From: Ixodes scapularis
Taxonomy: Eukaryota > Arthropoda > Arachnida > Ixodida > Ixodidae
Direction of reading: 5' to 3'
Assembly (NCBI RefSeq): GCF_016920785.2
Contig: NW_024609839.1
Coordinates: forward strand, 24,119,085 to 24,183,084
Length of the DNA stretch: 64,000 nucleotides
Shown in pieces: positions 43,284-53,110 of the stretch. The notes under the pieces are model-generated. The model saw only the letters and a program-made list of their open reading frames with translations. It made no database searches and was not told the origin of the DNA. Numbering within the stretch: the first letter of the stretch is position 1; each line of letters begins with the position of its first letter. Made by a program: the position numbers and the translations under genes.

Positions 43284-43785
43284 CTCGTTCGTGTGGTTGA
43301 CTCTGCAAAGTAAGTGGGGTCTTTTCTACTGTCTCGGGTTTGCATGTGCTCGCATTCACGCAGCGGAGGAGGCGAGGCGAATTTTCGGCGCATAGGTCGG
43401 TGACAATTCCGTCCACGCGGCACGAGCACGGGTACAGGCAGCTCATAACTTGTTTATAGAAACAAACCAAACATCGTTCTATTTCGGTCAGGGTTATCGC
43501 TGCGTGGCGCCACGCCCCCTGAATGGTACACGCATTCCGCACGAGCGTTTCGACCCGCGTTATCGATTTGTTGTCGAAGTAATATTGTCATTATGGAAGA
43601 GTGATTGCACGGTTTACATACAACGCTATTTTATTTCACCGATTCTTTTTCTATTTCTTTCTTTTTTTAATTTTTATTTCACCAATTTTATGCGGAGCAC
43701 CGACGGTTGAGACGTGTCGCACTTTAGGCAGAAAGAGACCTCCGTAGCATCGATTGGAAGACTTTCAGGGTTGAGGGAACTCACG

Positions 43786-44455
43786 ATGAGCGTGGTTAAG
43801 ACACCACCGCTGCAGCTTTCCACGGAGGATCTTAGCAAAACTAAGGGCGGCGACGAGGATATACCCCTCGGTGAACTCGCAAAGCGGCTAAACCCCGCCA
43901 GCACTAGCGAACATGACACACATATTTTTCAACCAGTGACCACAGAATCGGCTGGCACGATGCAGCGGGACAGTGTCGACGAGTTGAGATCGGCCATGAC
44001 CCTACTGCTTCAGTGTCAACGGGACCAGATGATGCAACTAAGCAGCCTCCGGTGACAGCCACTCCGCCTCCTATAGACGATTCGCGGCTCCCGCTTACTG
44101 TTCTGAAGTATGCGGGCTACGCGGATAAGAAGTCGGTGACAACGTTCATCTCTGAGCTGCAAAACTACAAAGCAGCGTCGGGGATAGAAGACGACGTAGT
44201 ACTAGACCATTTACTCCTGGTTGCACTGACAGACGCTGCAGCACTGTGGAGGCAAAGACAAACTAAATTCACAAGTATGTCAGATTTGAAGGCGTGATTT
44301 AGGACGGTGTTCCTGCCTCCGGCTTATAACATGCGGACCAGGGACGAGCTGCGCGCGTGCACACAGCACCCGGACGAGTCGCTCATCGAGTTTGAAGGGC
44401 TCTCCAGGGCCTGTACAATATCGCCGACGCCGCGGCACCAGACGCGGAGAAAGTA
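43786..44455 (+). pseudogene. LTR-B gag remnant
   Basis: It starts MSVVKTPPLQLSTEDLS. A frameshift near 44035 leads into VLKYAGYADKKSVTTFISEL and LDHLLLVALTDAAALWRQRQ, then a TGA at 44295 and, in the same frame, FLPPAYNMRTRDELRA and TQHPDESLIEFEGL. This is the capsid-like region of Gypsy gag proteins. No zinc knuckle is found. Confidence 0.65.
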
Positions 44456-44999
44456 GAACACGCCACCCGCCAAAGCCACCCGCGTTTCCATCCCCATCTC
44501 GGGGGGTGTACATTTCAGAACTAAGACAAGATGGCACGAGCGGCGATCACCATCCCAGGTCGATATCCTCGCTAAACTTAGACACTGCCTCCCTCCTCCA
44601 CAGAACATGACCCTGGAACCATCATTTGCGCGGTCTGGGAATGCACGGGTACTTAGAGTCGGGAGAGAACCAGACCGTAGGGGCCCCATGCTTCATTGTT
44701 TTCTATTTTCTTGTAAGCTTGCAGCACCATCGCCAAGCACAAACGGTGATGTGGTCGCGAGCGCGCGTGATTAAAAGACATTCCATCTGAGACATCGGAG
44801 TCGCTTGACGTGTTTTTTTCAAACCGTTTTCAGCTCCAGATGCACGTTTCGACCACGTGCACATCGACATCGTAGGCCCTCTCCCATCATCTCGAGGATT
44901 CACATCCATTTTAACAGCTGTTTATCGGTACACTAGGTGGCCCGAAGCAGTTCCACTGGCCGCCATCTCTGCTGAGACTGTCGCAAAAACATTTGTAGG

Positions 45000-45150
45000 A
45001 ACAGGGGGTAGAAGCTGAGCTAGTCGGTGGTACATATTACAACGGTTAAACCAGCTGAACTACGAAATTAGAGAGAAAGGTTAAACCAGCGATCACTTGT
45101 CTTTTCTCCTTTCTCCCTAATTTCGTAGTTCAGCTGGTTTAACCGCTGTA
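45000..45150. mobile_element. 151-bp hairpin insert in the integrase core
   Basis: Flanked by ATTTGTAGG on both sides (44991-44999 and 45151-45159). The interior has about 36-base inverted arms (GGTTAAACCAGCTGAACTAC with its complement at about 45122-45149) around a short loop. Its terminal bases do not match a superfamily I recognise. Confidence 0.7.
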
Positions 45151-45566
45151 ATTTGTAGGGACGTGGGTTTCTCGCTTCGGTTGCCCATCAACAGTAACGA
45201 CAGACAGGGGACGCCAGTTCTAGAGCACCTTGTTTGCGGCCCTAACTGACCTGCTTGGGGCCCGCCACATCCACACCGCTGCATACCACCCGTCGGCTAA
45301 TGGCACGGTGGAATGCTTACACCGGCAGGTCAAAGCGGCTATCACGGCACGAGACGGATGCCTCCACTGGGTGGACCATTTGCCTCTTGTCCTGCTTGGT
45401 ATCCGGTCTACATAGAAACAAGACCTGAACTGCACCTCCGCAGGGTTGGTGTATGGTGCACCACTTCGTTTACTCGGAGAATTCTTTGAAGCACCCAAGA
45501 TATTTGCATCACTCTCATCTCAGACATACTTGGAAAACTTGAGGGAAACCCTCCAATGGCTACAAC

Positions 45567-45828
45567 CAGAGCCGTTTATACTGAGAGAGTTTGGCCTTCT
45601 TAAGGAGATTTTGGCAGTCTGACAACCACAGCAGCGTAGTCTGACAACCGGGGGATGACTACTTCCGTCCGCCATATTGTGGATCTGACTCATAGGAACT
45701 CTACGCGATTTCACAGGAATGAACAAGACAAAGAAGTAACGCCATATTGTGTTATCGCGAAATCCGCTGGTTCTAGCGGCCAACAAGCTCCGCCCATCGG
45801 CCAAACTCTCTCAGTATAAACGGCTCTG
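45567..45828. mobile_element. 262-bp hAT-type MITE in the integrase
   Basis: Thirty-base perfect inverted ends start CAGAGCCGTTTATACTGAGA. GCTACAAC is duplicated at 45559-45566 and 45829-45836. The 8-bp duplication and CAG start fit hAT. Removing it joins LQWLQP to TPPRLPSFRR in frame. Confidence 0.88.
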
Positions 45829-46169
45829 GCTACAACCAACACCGCCTCGCCTGCCAAGCTTCCGGAGAGTTTTTGTAAGCCAAGATCTAACAACATGCAC
45901 ACACGTTTTCCTGCGGAAGGGCCTCAAGAGGAGTTTGACACCGCCTTACGACGGGCCATTCAAGGTTATTAACCGTACGGCAAAAACGATGACCCTCGAT
46001 TTGCACGGTCAAACAGAGATCGTTTCCATGGACCGCATGAAGTCAGCCTTTCTGGATGATAATCCTGTACCTCCGACTCCGATCATACAACAAGCAAACT
46101 CCCACGCACCTACAAATTCACCACCCGTCACTAAGCGTGTCTCATGGAACATCTGACTCTGCCCCATAA

Positions 46170-46322
46170 AGCGTGTTTCACATGCAGCGGTTTTTACCCT
46201 AGAGCGGCGCGATTTGTCCCGTCGCGGCGCTCTGGCCAGCACCAGCGGTTGAGCGGCACGAGCGCCGCGACGGCAGAAATCGCGCCGCTCTAGGGCCAAA
46301 ACTGCTGCGTGTGAAACACGCT
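46170..46322. mobile_element. 153-bp fold-back MITE, copy 1
   Basis: The ends AGCGTGTTTCACATGCAGCG and its complement are followed by paired CGGCGCGATTT words; the arms cover nearly the whole unit. It is flanked by TAA on both sides. Two further copies lie at 62.2-62.6 kb, flanked by TTA and TCA. The 3-bp duplications fit PIF/Harbinger-type insertion. Confidence 0.8.
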
Positions 46323-46367
46323 TAAACACACTTTGCTCCATGTTGCAAGGGGGGGGGGGGGGAGCCC

Positions 46368-46513
46368 TGTAGGGGCCCTGTGCTTCGTTGTTTTCTATTT
46401 TCTTTTAAGCTTGCCGCACCAATGCCAAGCACAAACGGTGATGTGGTCGCGAGGGAGCGTGATTAAAAGACATTCCATCCGAGACATCGGAGTCGCTTGA
46501 CGTGTTTTTTACA
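46368..46513 (+). repeat. 3' LTR of LTR-A
   Basis: It starts TGTAGGGGCCC, ends TTTTTTACA, and matches 44676-44819. It contains a TGATTAAAAGACATTCC stretch with a possible ATTAAA polyadenylation signal. Confidence 0.75.
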
Positions 46514-46518
46514 CAGAC

Positions 46519-46985
46519 TATTCCAACCAGGCGTCTGTCTCCCGAGCCCTAGATCCTCATGCATATGAATCACGAAGGCGCAGCGGGTTTCAGGGCATAC
46601 ATTCACAACGCCACAACCCCTCCATTGGTCAAAATGAGTTCTTGGCCTCTGGACCGGTAACGCGGAGTTCGGGAAGGGCAAGTACGAGCGGGACACTGCA
46701 CAAATTCGACGGGCAGGCCACGCCCCGTTGTTTTCGATGATGCCGGCCAGGACATGTATGCCAGGAATGTAGCGAACAGTGGCGGCAGCCTCAGACACGG
46801 AAACGGCTACGGCCGGCGGTGGTAAGAAATGGCTACTCTCCGCCGGCTGCGCCGAAAACGCGATCCACAAGATCGAGTCGCCGCATCTGCCTCCGAGCCT
46901 CCCGGAGGCTCACACGGGCTCCGGGGACTGACGCTTTTCTATTGACCCTCGGTTGCCCTCCATCACGTTTTCTTCCTCACAACAC
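46519..46985. other. LTR-B interior, unassigned
   Basis: Nothing recognisable. Open frames exist on both strands (for example 46463-46870 minus) but match no family I know. It lies where LTR-B protease/reverse transcriptase would be expected. Confidence 0.5.
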
Positions 46986-47485
46986 TCTCCGTTGTGAGAT
47001 TCCCGGCGTGTCCAATTTTGCATGGACATCCGGGCACCCAGCTCACACCGTTCGCGGTGTTGAGACTCCCGGCGTGTCTGCTCGTGCATCGACAAACGGG
47101 GGGCCAGCTCGCAACACTTTACGTCATGAGACTCCCGGCAAGTTGGCGTTCGCGTCGACACACGGGCGCCCAGCTCACATCGTTTGCGGTCTTGAGACTC
47201 CCGGCGTGTCTGCTCTTGCATCGACAACCGGGCGGCCAGCTCATAACACTTTCACGCTTTGTTGTGAGACTCCCGGCGTGTCTGCTCTCGCATTGACAAC
47301 CGGGCGGCCAGCTCTCAACACTTTTCGTCATGAGACTCCCGGCGTGTCGGCATCCGCGTCGACACCCGGGAGCCCAGCTCACACCGCTCGCGGTCTTGAG
47401 ACTCCTGGCGTGTCTGCTCTCGCATCGACAACCGGGCGGCCAGCTCATAACATTTTCACTCTTCGTCGTGAGACTCCCGGCGTCC
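46986..47485. repeat. About seven 68-73-bp tandem units, open on both strands
   Basis: Units share GAGACTCCCGGCGTGTCTGC, GCATCGACA and GGGCGGCCAGCTC, and alternate two variants (one with CATAACACTTT, one with CACACCG and GCGGT). The plus strand is open across the array (46819-47502) and would give ETPGVSALASTTGRPAH repeats of 22-25 residues. The minus strand gives RRESHDVKCCELAPRLSM-type repeats. It may be a variable repeat inside an LTR-B gag-pol spacer. Confidence 0.75.
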
Positions 47486-47559
47486 GACTTCAAGGAATGT
47501 GAGCAGAGAGGAGCTCTAGACGGTTCAGCAAGTCGATGGGCTCTGCCAGCGGGTGACGC

Positions 47560-48903
47560 ATGCCCTGGCAGAACGGAGACCAACCGACACCAAGAGTCCT
47601 GGAGAGTTTGACTTGTACCTGCTGTGCAGCAACAATATCCTGCTGAGGTATATCCACCAGGAAGAAGACGAGGCCTGTAGTTCGCCGTTCCGGTCCGCGA
47701 TACCTCGCAAACTGCGTAAGTCCTTCATGAGATATATGCATGACTCCGCATTGGTTGGACACAGCAGTGGGAGCAAGACACGAAAAGTTAGCCCAAATTG
47801 CAACGTGGCCTGGTATGAGACAAGACAGTATGAGGTGCACGCGCAGTTGTACGGCGTGCCAGAAGGCACGCTGTACATTTGCCTGGTGCTTGTTTCCGAG
47901 GGGGACAACAACCAGGCTTAATGAGAACGGTCGAAAGTAGATACCCTAGGGAATGCGCTGCATGCGACATGGTCGGACCTTTCCCCCGTAGTCCGCGAGG
48001 AAACCAGTATTTGCTGGTAGTTACGAACCACTTCACAAAATGGGTTGAACTGTTTCCTCTGCACAAACTTTACTCCAGGAGAATCTGGGATTGCCTTCTC
48101 GAGACATTCGCTCGGTTCGGCTTTTTTTAACACTCATTATGGACAACGCTTCTTGTTTTATTAGCAGGGTGTTTGTGGACGGACGCATGCAAGGCATTGG
48201 GGATACGGCACAAAAAACGTTGCCGTACCACCCACAGGCGGATATTACGGAAAGAGTATACCGAAACCTCAAAATGATGCTGGTCACGCACACAAAGCAG
48301 CGCAAGGATTGGGACGCGAAAGTGGCGGAAATGGCATTCGCCACACTCATAACAGTGAACCGGTCTACGGGTTTTACCCCAGCCCTTCTGAACTTCGGAA
48401 AAGAGCTCGCGTTTCCCCTGGAAATGGTCTTCTTTGCACAGATCAAGCACGCGTGCAGCGCATCACTACGCAGTTCGCAGCAGAGCTCCAGCAGCGTTTT
48501 TTTGGGAACCTACATACGTGAAGCTCAAAAGAACATAGACATCTCGAGACTCCAGCAAGCGGACCAGCACAACAAAGGGAGGCGGTATTTGAGGTTCAAT
48601 GTAGGATATCTGGTGCTGAGGTGAACTCATTTTCTGAGTGACGCAGCTAGGGGCTTCACGGCGTCCCTACCCAAGAGGTGGGAAGGCACCTACTGCATTA
48701 GGAAAGCACAATCTTGCGTCACTTACAAGCTGGTGCCGTTGCTAGTCCGGTGAAGTGAGCAGGTCCATTCATGTTACCCGCATAAAACCTTTCAATGAAC
48801 CCAAAGAGTTAGAATTGCTCCAGGATCCAGCTGAAAGTGATCCTGATCACTGCCCACAGGTTCCTACACCACCCCCACCAGAGTACAACATGAGGCGGCG
48901 GTG
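47560..48903 (+). pseudogene. LTR-B pol C-terminus: integrase
   Basis: The zinc-binding part reads IPRKLRKSFMRYMHDSALVG, then in another frame LAQIATWPGMRQDSMR and CTRSCTACQKAR. The core has CDMVGPFPRSPRGNQYLLVV, TNHFTKWVELFPL, a frame slip near 48125, TLIMDNASCFISRVFVDG, YHPQADITERVYRNLKMML and STGFTPALLNFGKELAFP. The C-terminal part continues through stops as FLSDAARGFTASLPKRWEGT and VTRIKPFNEPKELELLQDP. The acidic triad is visible (Asp in CDMVG, Asp in MDNAS, Glu in DITERV). At least three frameshifts or stops make it inactive. Confidence 0.78.
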
Positions 48904-49639
48904 AGGACAGCGAAAGAAGGCACTCAAGCTCCTACAGTTTTAGTGGGAGATCATTTATGTTAGGGAAAGGAGGAGCAGGGGGCACCTTGCGGGAGAGCTT
49001 TGCCGCTGCAATTGGAAAGACACTATCAAGCGGCGCGGCCACTTATTTCAGCTGAACAAGTTCTCATTGGGTTCTTTGAGGGCAAGGCGACGGGTAGGTC
49101 GCCTGTTAGTGTTCCGTCCTCGTATACATCTCTTCCCTAATGGATAACATATCCCACTTTATTAGAGGTGCCCCTTCTGACTTGCCTTGTCTTCCAGATG
49201 GTTCGAAACTACCGCCGGAGGAACCTGCCATACCAGTGGCCCCTCCAAGGTGGCACACAGGGGAGCAACAGGCAGAGCCAGGTGCCCCGGGCGGCCCGGA
49301 CAGTGCCTGCCTCCGTCCTTGCCGCGGGCATGGAGGTTCCCGGGACGGCGACTTGGGTCGTCTGGCCCGAACGCGCCGCAGGCCCCGTGGGCTATGTGTC
49401 GAGGGCTCCCTGGGTGGAGCAGCCCCGGCCCCTGGTGGGCGAGCCCTCCGACTCTACCCCCCCTCCGAGCGGTAAAAAACCCGGCCTTGGCCGCGGCGTT
49501 TTGCCCGCTTACGGAGGACGATGCCGCGGCCGCGTTGGTTATTCTGCGCCATATTCGCCCGGGGGCACTTCGGGGCGCGGAAAATGAGCCGAACCCCGCG
49601 CTGCTCCTGGACCAGCTGGACCTGGACCCGGGCTCCCCC
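48904..49639. other. LTR-B region between pol and the 3' LTR
   Basis: GC-rich sequence with overlapping open frames on both strands (for example 49168-49587 plus and 49162-49779 minus) and no recognisable domain. No membrane or signal segment supports an env-like gene. Confidence 0.5.
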
Positions 49640-49654
49640 TGAAGGGGGGAGGGG
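49640..49654 (+). promoter_or_regulatory. Polypurine tract of LTR-B
   Basis: GAAGGGGGGAGGGG lies directly before TGTGGTGG of the 3' LTR, the standard place for the plus-strand primer. Confidence 0.8.
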
Positions 49655-49876
49655 TGTGGTGGCTGCTGCCACACTGCTGTGGCAGAGTGCAAGACGCCCT
49701 CCGGCAGTGCCACGCAATGGCAGGGCGCAGCTGGGAGGGAGGCGCAGGGGCATTCGGGGTGGAGACAGAGAATAAACAAGACGTAAGAAACCCTTTCTTG
49801 TTACTGCGTGCTCTTCCGGGGTGGACCGCACGGACGAGAACACGGGGCTTCCAAGGTGTGGGCAGGGAAACCTACA
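49655..49876 (+). repeat. 3' LTR of LTR-B
   Basis: TGTGGTGGCTGCTGCCACAC to CCTACA, paired with 43042-43263. It includes AATAAA at 49771-49776, a probable polyadenylation signal. Confidence 0.85.
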
Positions 49877-49951
49877 AGTCTTCACCGCCAAGGGAGTTCT
49901 CCAGGCATCCTCGCGTCATGCGTGAGCGCGGGCATTGGAAAGCCACCAAAT

Positions 49952-49991
49952 GCAGGTACTTTCTCCTGTATGCAGGAGAAAGTACCTGCAT
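49952..49991. repeat. 40-base perfect hairpin inside CACTA coding sequence
   Basis: The 18-base arm TGCAGGTACTTTCTCCTG is repeated in reverse complement after the four-base loop TATG. The left arm encodes the family's conserved FLLYAG block. The right arm is an inverted copy that replaces the next residues and shifts the frame. Confidence 0.85.
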
Positions 49992-50736
49992 TCGGTGCTG
50001 CCTGTGCACGATTATGTGCACTACATGTGCTGGCATGTCGCATTCGGATCCTCACTTGTGTCAGCAGCTCTGCACAAGTGATTACATATGCCGAGTAACC
50101 CTTGGAGTATGTTGTCAAGGAAACAGCGTCTGTATGGCGAGGAAGCTGTAGTGTACAATGTTTATGCACTTACAGACATTGCCAACGACGTCCGAAGGCT
50201 GGGAGCACCGGAGTCTTTCAGTAGCTTCCCCTTCGAGAACCACCTCGGCATGCTAAAACGCATGCTGAGGTCAGGTAACAGACCTTGAACAGCTCTGGAA
50301 GAGGCTCTGCGGGAAAGCCAATGTGGCAGAACATGCACGCGAACCCGTAAAGGTGGAGTTTCACGGCGCCCACGAGAATGGGCCACTTCTGCAGGGCTGT
50401 GCAGGTTGTGCGCGTTGTGCACAGTACTCGAGAGTACAATTGAAGCTTGGAATCATCAGGGTGTTCCGACCTGATGGCTGCGTCCTGGGGCATTCCCTGG
50501 AGGTGTACAAAGTATACAACATTATTTATATTGGCAGTGATTGTGCCACTTTCCTACACGGGACGGCAGCCTCCTGTGAACTTGTGGTCATCTTTTCTGT
50601 GAGATTATGATTCGCATCCCTGAAAGAAGCTACACCTCTGGTGTGGCATTTCATTTGTTTGTCTGCTAGAAAAGCTGTTGCTTGAAGTCTATGTTTAGGT
50701 CCTTGGGTTTGGGAGGATGGGAAGTATTTTTTAATA

Positions 50737-51633
50737 CAGTCGACTCTCAATAATTCAAACTCCTGGAAGCCACAGATTTTGGGTTGAAATAGCAGAAGTT
50801 TGAATTATCTGAAATTTATGTGAATATGATGTAAGGCAAAGTAGGAAATTGCTATAGGAATAACTACATATACCAAGTAGATTTTTTACACTATTCTCTA
50901 CACAGGCCTATTTAAAAAGGGCACAGATGAAACATTGGTGAATTTCAAAGCGAATAGTGATTTTGGCCGAATGTTTTCTAATTGAATATAAAATAGTTTC
51001 TCAAAGCCTTTTACTACCATTGTACCGTGCTTAAACAAAAATTAGCTGAACTCGTGAAGGTCGTTCCAAACGTTCCACTTGTCCACTTCTAGGCTCAGTT
51101 AGTTTTAATATAACTCTATCTATGAACTGTGACATCTGAAAGACTAATGCTCACGTTGGGGTGTCATGTAAATGCCAGATTTCACATAAAATTAAACCTA
51201 AAGAGACACCCAGCTATCCTAATCGAGGGAATTTATAAATCTACTTGCTATATGCAAAATTCTTTCTTTCATCTGAAATGTAACCGCCTTAAAAAAAAGC
51301 ACGAATAATGAAAGCAGATTGTCAGGACAGTGCTGCTTGCATGATCGGAGTGGGTTAGTCCCATCCTGTGTGCCTCTTACCGAGCACCCGTGTACTGCGA
51401 AAAAGCAATGCTTGCGAGCTTCGAAAATATTGCTTTCCCGCAGTACACAGGTGCTCGGTGAGAAGCGCACTAAACGCTATGAACAAATAGTGTGTGAATT
51501 GAGCGAAAACATTGTTTGAATTGAGCAGCTTGTAAATGCGTTAAAAATATAGCGGAGCAACAAAATATATAAATTTGTTTGCATTAACCGGCAGTACGAA
51601 ATATTAGAGTTTGATTTATTGCGAAGTCCACTG
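50737..51633. mobile_element. Pogo/Tigger-like mariner deletion derivative
   Basis: The left end CAGTCGACTCTCAATAATTC and the right end, whose complement starts CAGTGGACTTCGCAATAAAT, are inverted and flanked by TA. Both continue with TCAAACTC. No transposase is present in the 897 bp. TA duplications and CAGT ends fit the Tc1/mariner group. Confidence 0.7.
51374..51464. repeat. 91-bp fold-back inside the Tigger-like unit
   Basis: CTTACCGAGCACCCGTGTAC and the following bases are mirrored by the complement GTACACAGGTGCTCGGTGAG. The arms are about 35 bases with few mismatches and the loop is 18 bases. It may be a separate nested MITE. Confidence 0.75.
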
Positions 51634-52395
51634 TACTTATTTTAATATATAGAAAACATTATTTAATGGCAGCTGTCAATGCAAATAGTAGTGGTTGTAT
51701 ACTTCAAATGCTTCTTTTTCAGGTGCCGTAGTTATGCAGGTTTAGAGGATTTTAAACAACCACATGAAGTTGGTAAAACAGCACTCTATTTTGCTGTAAG
51801 TCACCTGGCAAGCACATTCCAGTGTTACAAGCAGATTATACTTTTTCATGCTGCCATATGAGTGGCAATTCTTTTGTTTTCTGCTTTTCTAGTTTGGTTG
51901 AAACATTGTTCAGAAATGGTGACATGAAACCAAGTTATTAGTCGAAATTAAATTTTGTTTGTCTTGATCTTATAAGTGAATTGCTCTCATAACGTTTTGC
52001 AGGCATTGTGCTGAGGCTTGGGCCATGTGGAACTGGAGGTAGCCAAGTCATCAAAGAAGATAGGACTTCGGCTCATTCAGAAACCATGCGAACTATGGCG
52101 TAAGAGGCCCAGGGCACCGGGACAACTGGCTGAATAAACATCTAAGCCTTTCAAACATTGACGTGTGTGCAATCCCAAGGAGAGTACTTTGAAGGGGATT
52201 AGAGTTTTATAGGCAAATAAATGTATTTTTTCCTGCCAAAGATGGATACTTTTTGAACAGCCCTTATTCAAAAATACGAAAGAGTTATACAAAGAGGACG
52301 GACAGGACAAACATCTTTCGACTTTCAACAGATTGGTGTCTTCTTTTGGTGGTATCGCCGATCCACAAGGGGTCCACAAAACATCGATGGTTGAG
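51634..52395. other. Unassigned DNA
   Basis: No gene or repeat recognised. Confidence 0.5.
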
Positions 52396-52588
52396 AACCC
52401 TCGGCCTAGCAAATGCCGGCCCTTATTTTTTGCCCAATGGCCGAGGTGAAAACGACCCTCAGTTATACATTTGTGGCCAGGCAAATGCCGCGTCGGTATT
52501 TGCCTCATGGCCAGGCTGAAAACAACCTTCGGATATACCTTAGTGGCCTAGCAAATGCCGGCCCTCGTTCTTGCTCAATGGCCGAGAT
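52396..52588. repeat. Satellite array, left part (three units)
   Basis: Units of about 60-70 bp share GGCCTAGCAAATGCCGGCCC, TGCTCAATGGCCGAG and GTGAAAACG. The same units continue in the same orientation at 59921. The MULE at 52595 interrupts the array. Confidence 0.8.
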
Positions 52589-53033
52589 GGAGAGAAGGGG
52601 AAACGGAACAAATAGTCCCGGAACAAATGGTCCCGAAATAAATGGTCCTGGAACAAATGGTCCCGGTACTAATGGTCCCAAGTACAAACTAGGAAAAAAT
52701 GGTCCCAGATAAATATTGCCATTATGGGTTTTGCGTTTTTGAATAAATCCGATAAAATCCAATAACACTTGCCGGTAAAACTTTTTAGGGTTTCCAATTT
52801 ATACGAAAAGCTCCGAATTTCGATGCTGCCGGTTGCATGAACTCATCCGGTTTTTATATTTTTCTGGGAAGCTCAGAAATGTTTTGCGCTGATTTTCTTT
52901 TTTTTTTTAATTTAATATTTTGTGCTACAAGCGTCATAAAATACTATTTTTTCAGCTCATATAAAAAAGAAAAGTTAGGTAGCTTCTCTACGACAATAAT
53001 CGAGTGGGGCTCGCTTATATAAATACACTGCTA

Positions 53034-53110
53034 TATAAAAAAAAGACGCTCAAAAACAGCTGTGAGGCATGTAACCGGGGATTCAGCAGCATAGTCGGGC
53101 ATAGCCATCC
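53034..53110 (+). pseudogene. MULE transposase fragment, left of E3
   Basis: The plus-strand frame reads KTLKNSCEACNRGFSSIVGH SHP, ending at the E3 target site. 'NNxxExxNRxFxxxVGxxHP' is the C-terminal block of MULE transposases of the FLYWCH-linked type. It continues at 58997. Confidence 0.65.

Larger units (their letters stand above)
44840..46156 (+). pseudogene. LTR-A integrase, split by two small inserts
   Basis: The pieces read ARFDHVHIDIVGPLPSSRGF and RWPEAVPLAAISAETVAKTF, then (after the insert at 45000-45150) TWVSRFGCPSTVTTDRGRQF, LGARHIHTAAYHPSANGTVE and a stop after LLGIRST, then after the insert at 45567-45828 PPYDGPFKVINRTAKTMTLD and VSMDRMKSAFLDD. The integrase triad Asp (HIDIVG), Asp (TTDRGR) and Glu (NGTVE) is visible. 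Ignoring both inserts restores the frame at both joints. A TAG at 45413-45415 and a likely slip near 45225 remain, so it is inactive. Confidence 0.8.
44676..46513 (+). mobile_element. LTR-A: internally deleted LTR element nested in LTR-B
   Basis: Short LTRs (about 44676-44819 and 46368-46513) share a 140-base sequence with AGCTTGC, GCCAAGCACAAACGGTGATG and TGATTAAAAGACATTCCAT. CAGAC is duplicated at 44671-44675 and 46514-46518. A long G tract (46349-46362) just before the 3' LTR serves as the purine tract. The 5' LTR runs directly into the integrase core, so gag, protease and reverse transcriptase have been deleted. Three small elements have inserted inside. Confidence 0.8.
43042..49876 (+). 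mobile_element. LTR-B: complete Gypsy-type LTR retrotransposon, degraded
   Basis: Direct terminal repeats of about 222 bp (43042-43263 and 49655-49876) start TGTGGTGGCTGC and end CCTAC(A). A primer-binding site follows the first and a purine tract precedes the second. AGTC is duplicated on both sides (43038-43041 and 49877-49880). Gag remains lie at 43786-44455 and the end of pol at 47560-48903. Protease, reverse transcriptase and RNase H are missing; a nested element (44676-46513) and a tandem repeat occupy that interval. The two repeats differ at many sites, so the insertion is old. Confidence 0.85.
41615..50620 (+). pseudogene. CACTA/EnSpm-like transposase gene, split by other elements
   Basis: Surviving blocks on the plus strand: a start at 41615 (MDREVRSHRQRNQKRRQWCK), then 42340-42606 with AVMYVSINIDGLPLFSGSSM and WPILCMPSD...PIGIYCG, then after a frame slip LLQVGVQCSGATVSVLLQSM, NVKAHNGYFGCDKCT and a stop. 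LGVVRKLLHYWTQKGPRCVR runs to 43041. The protein resumes at 49881 as PREFSRHPRVMRERGHWKAT and FLLYAG, then VVYNVYALTDIANDVRRLGA, FPFENHLGMLKRMLRSGN, and a further frame to 50610. The INIDGLPLF and FPFENHLG blocks mark the animal CACTA-like family. Gag-pol elements and a MITE interrupt it and there are several frameshifts. Confidence 0.75.

Noticed and set aside
46986..47485. CRISPR-like array
   Set aside because: The units are contiguous 68-73-bp tandem repeats without unique spacers, and the surrounding sequence is eukaryotic retroelement DNA.
49140..49655. Env-like gene between pol and the 3' LTR of LTR-B
   Set aside because: The open frames are GC-driven, overlap on both strands and have no signal peptide or membrane segment.
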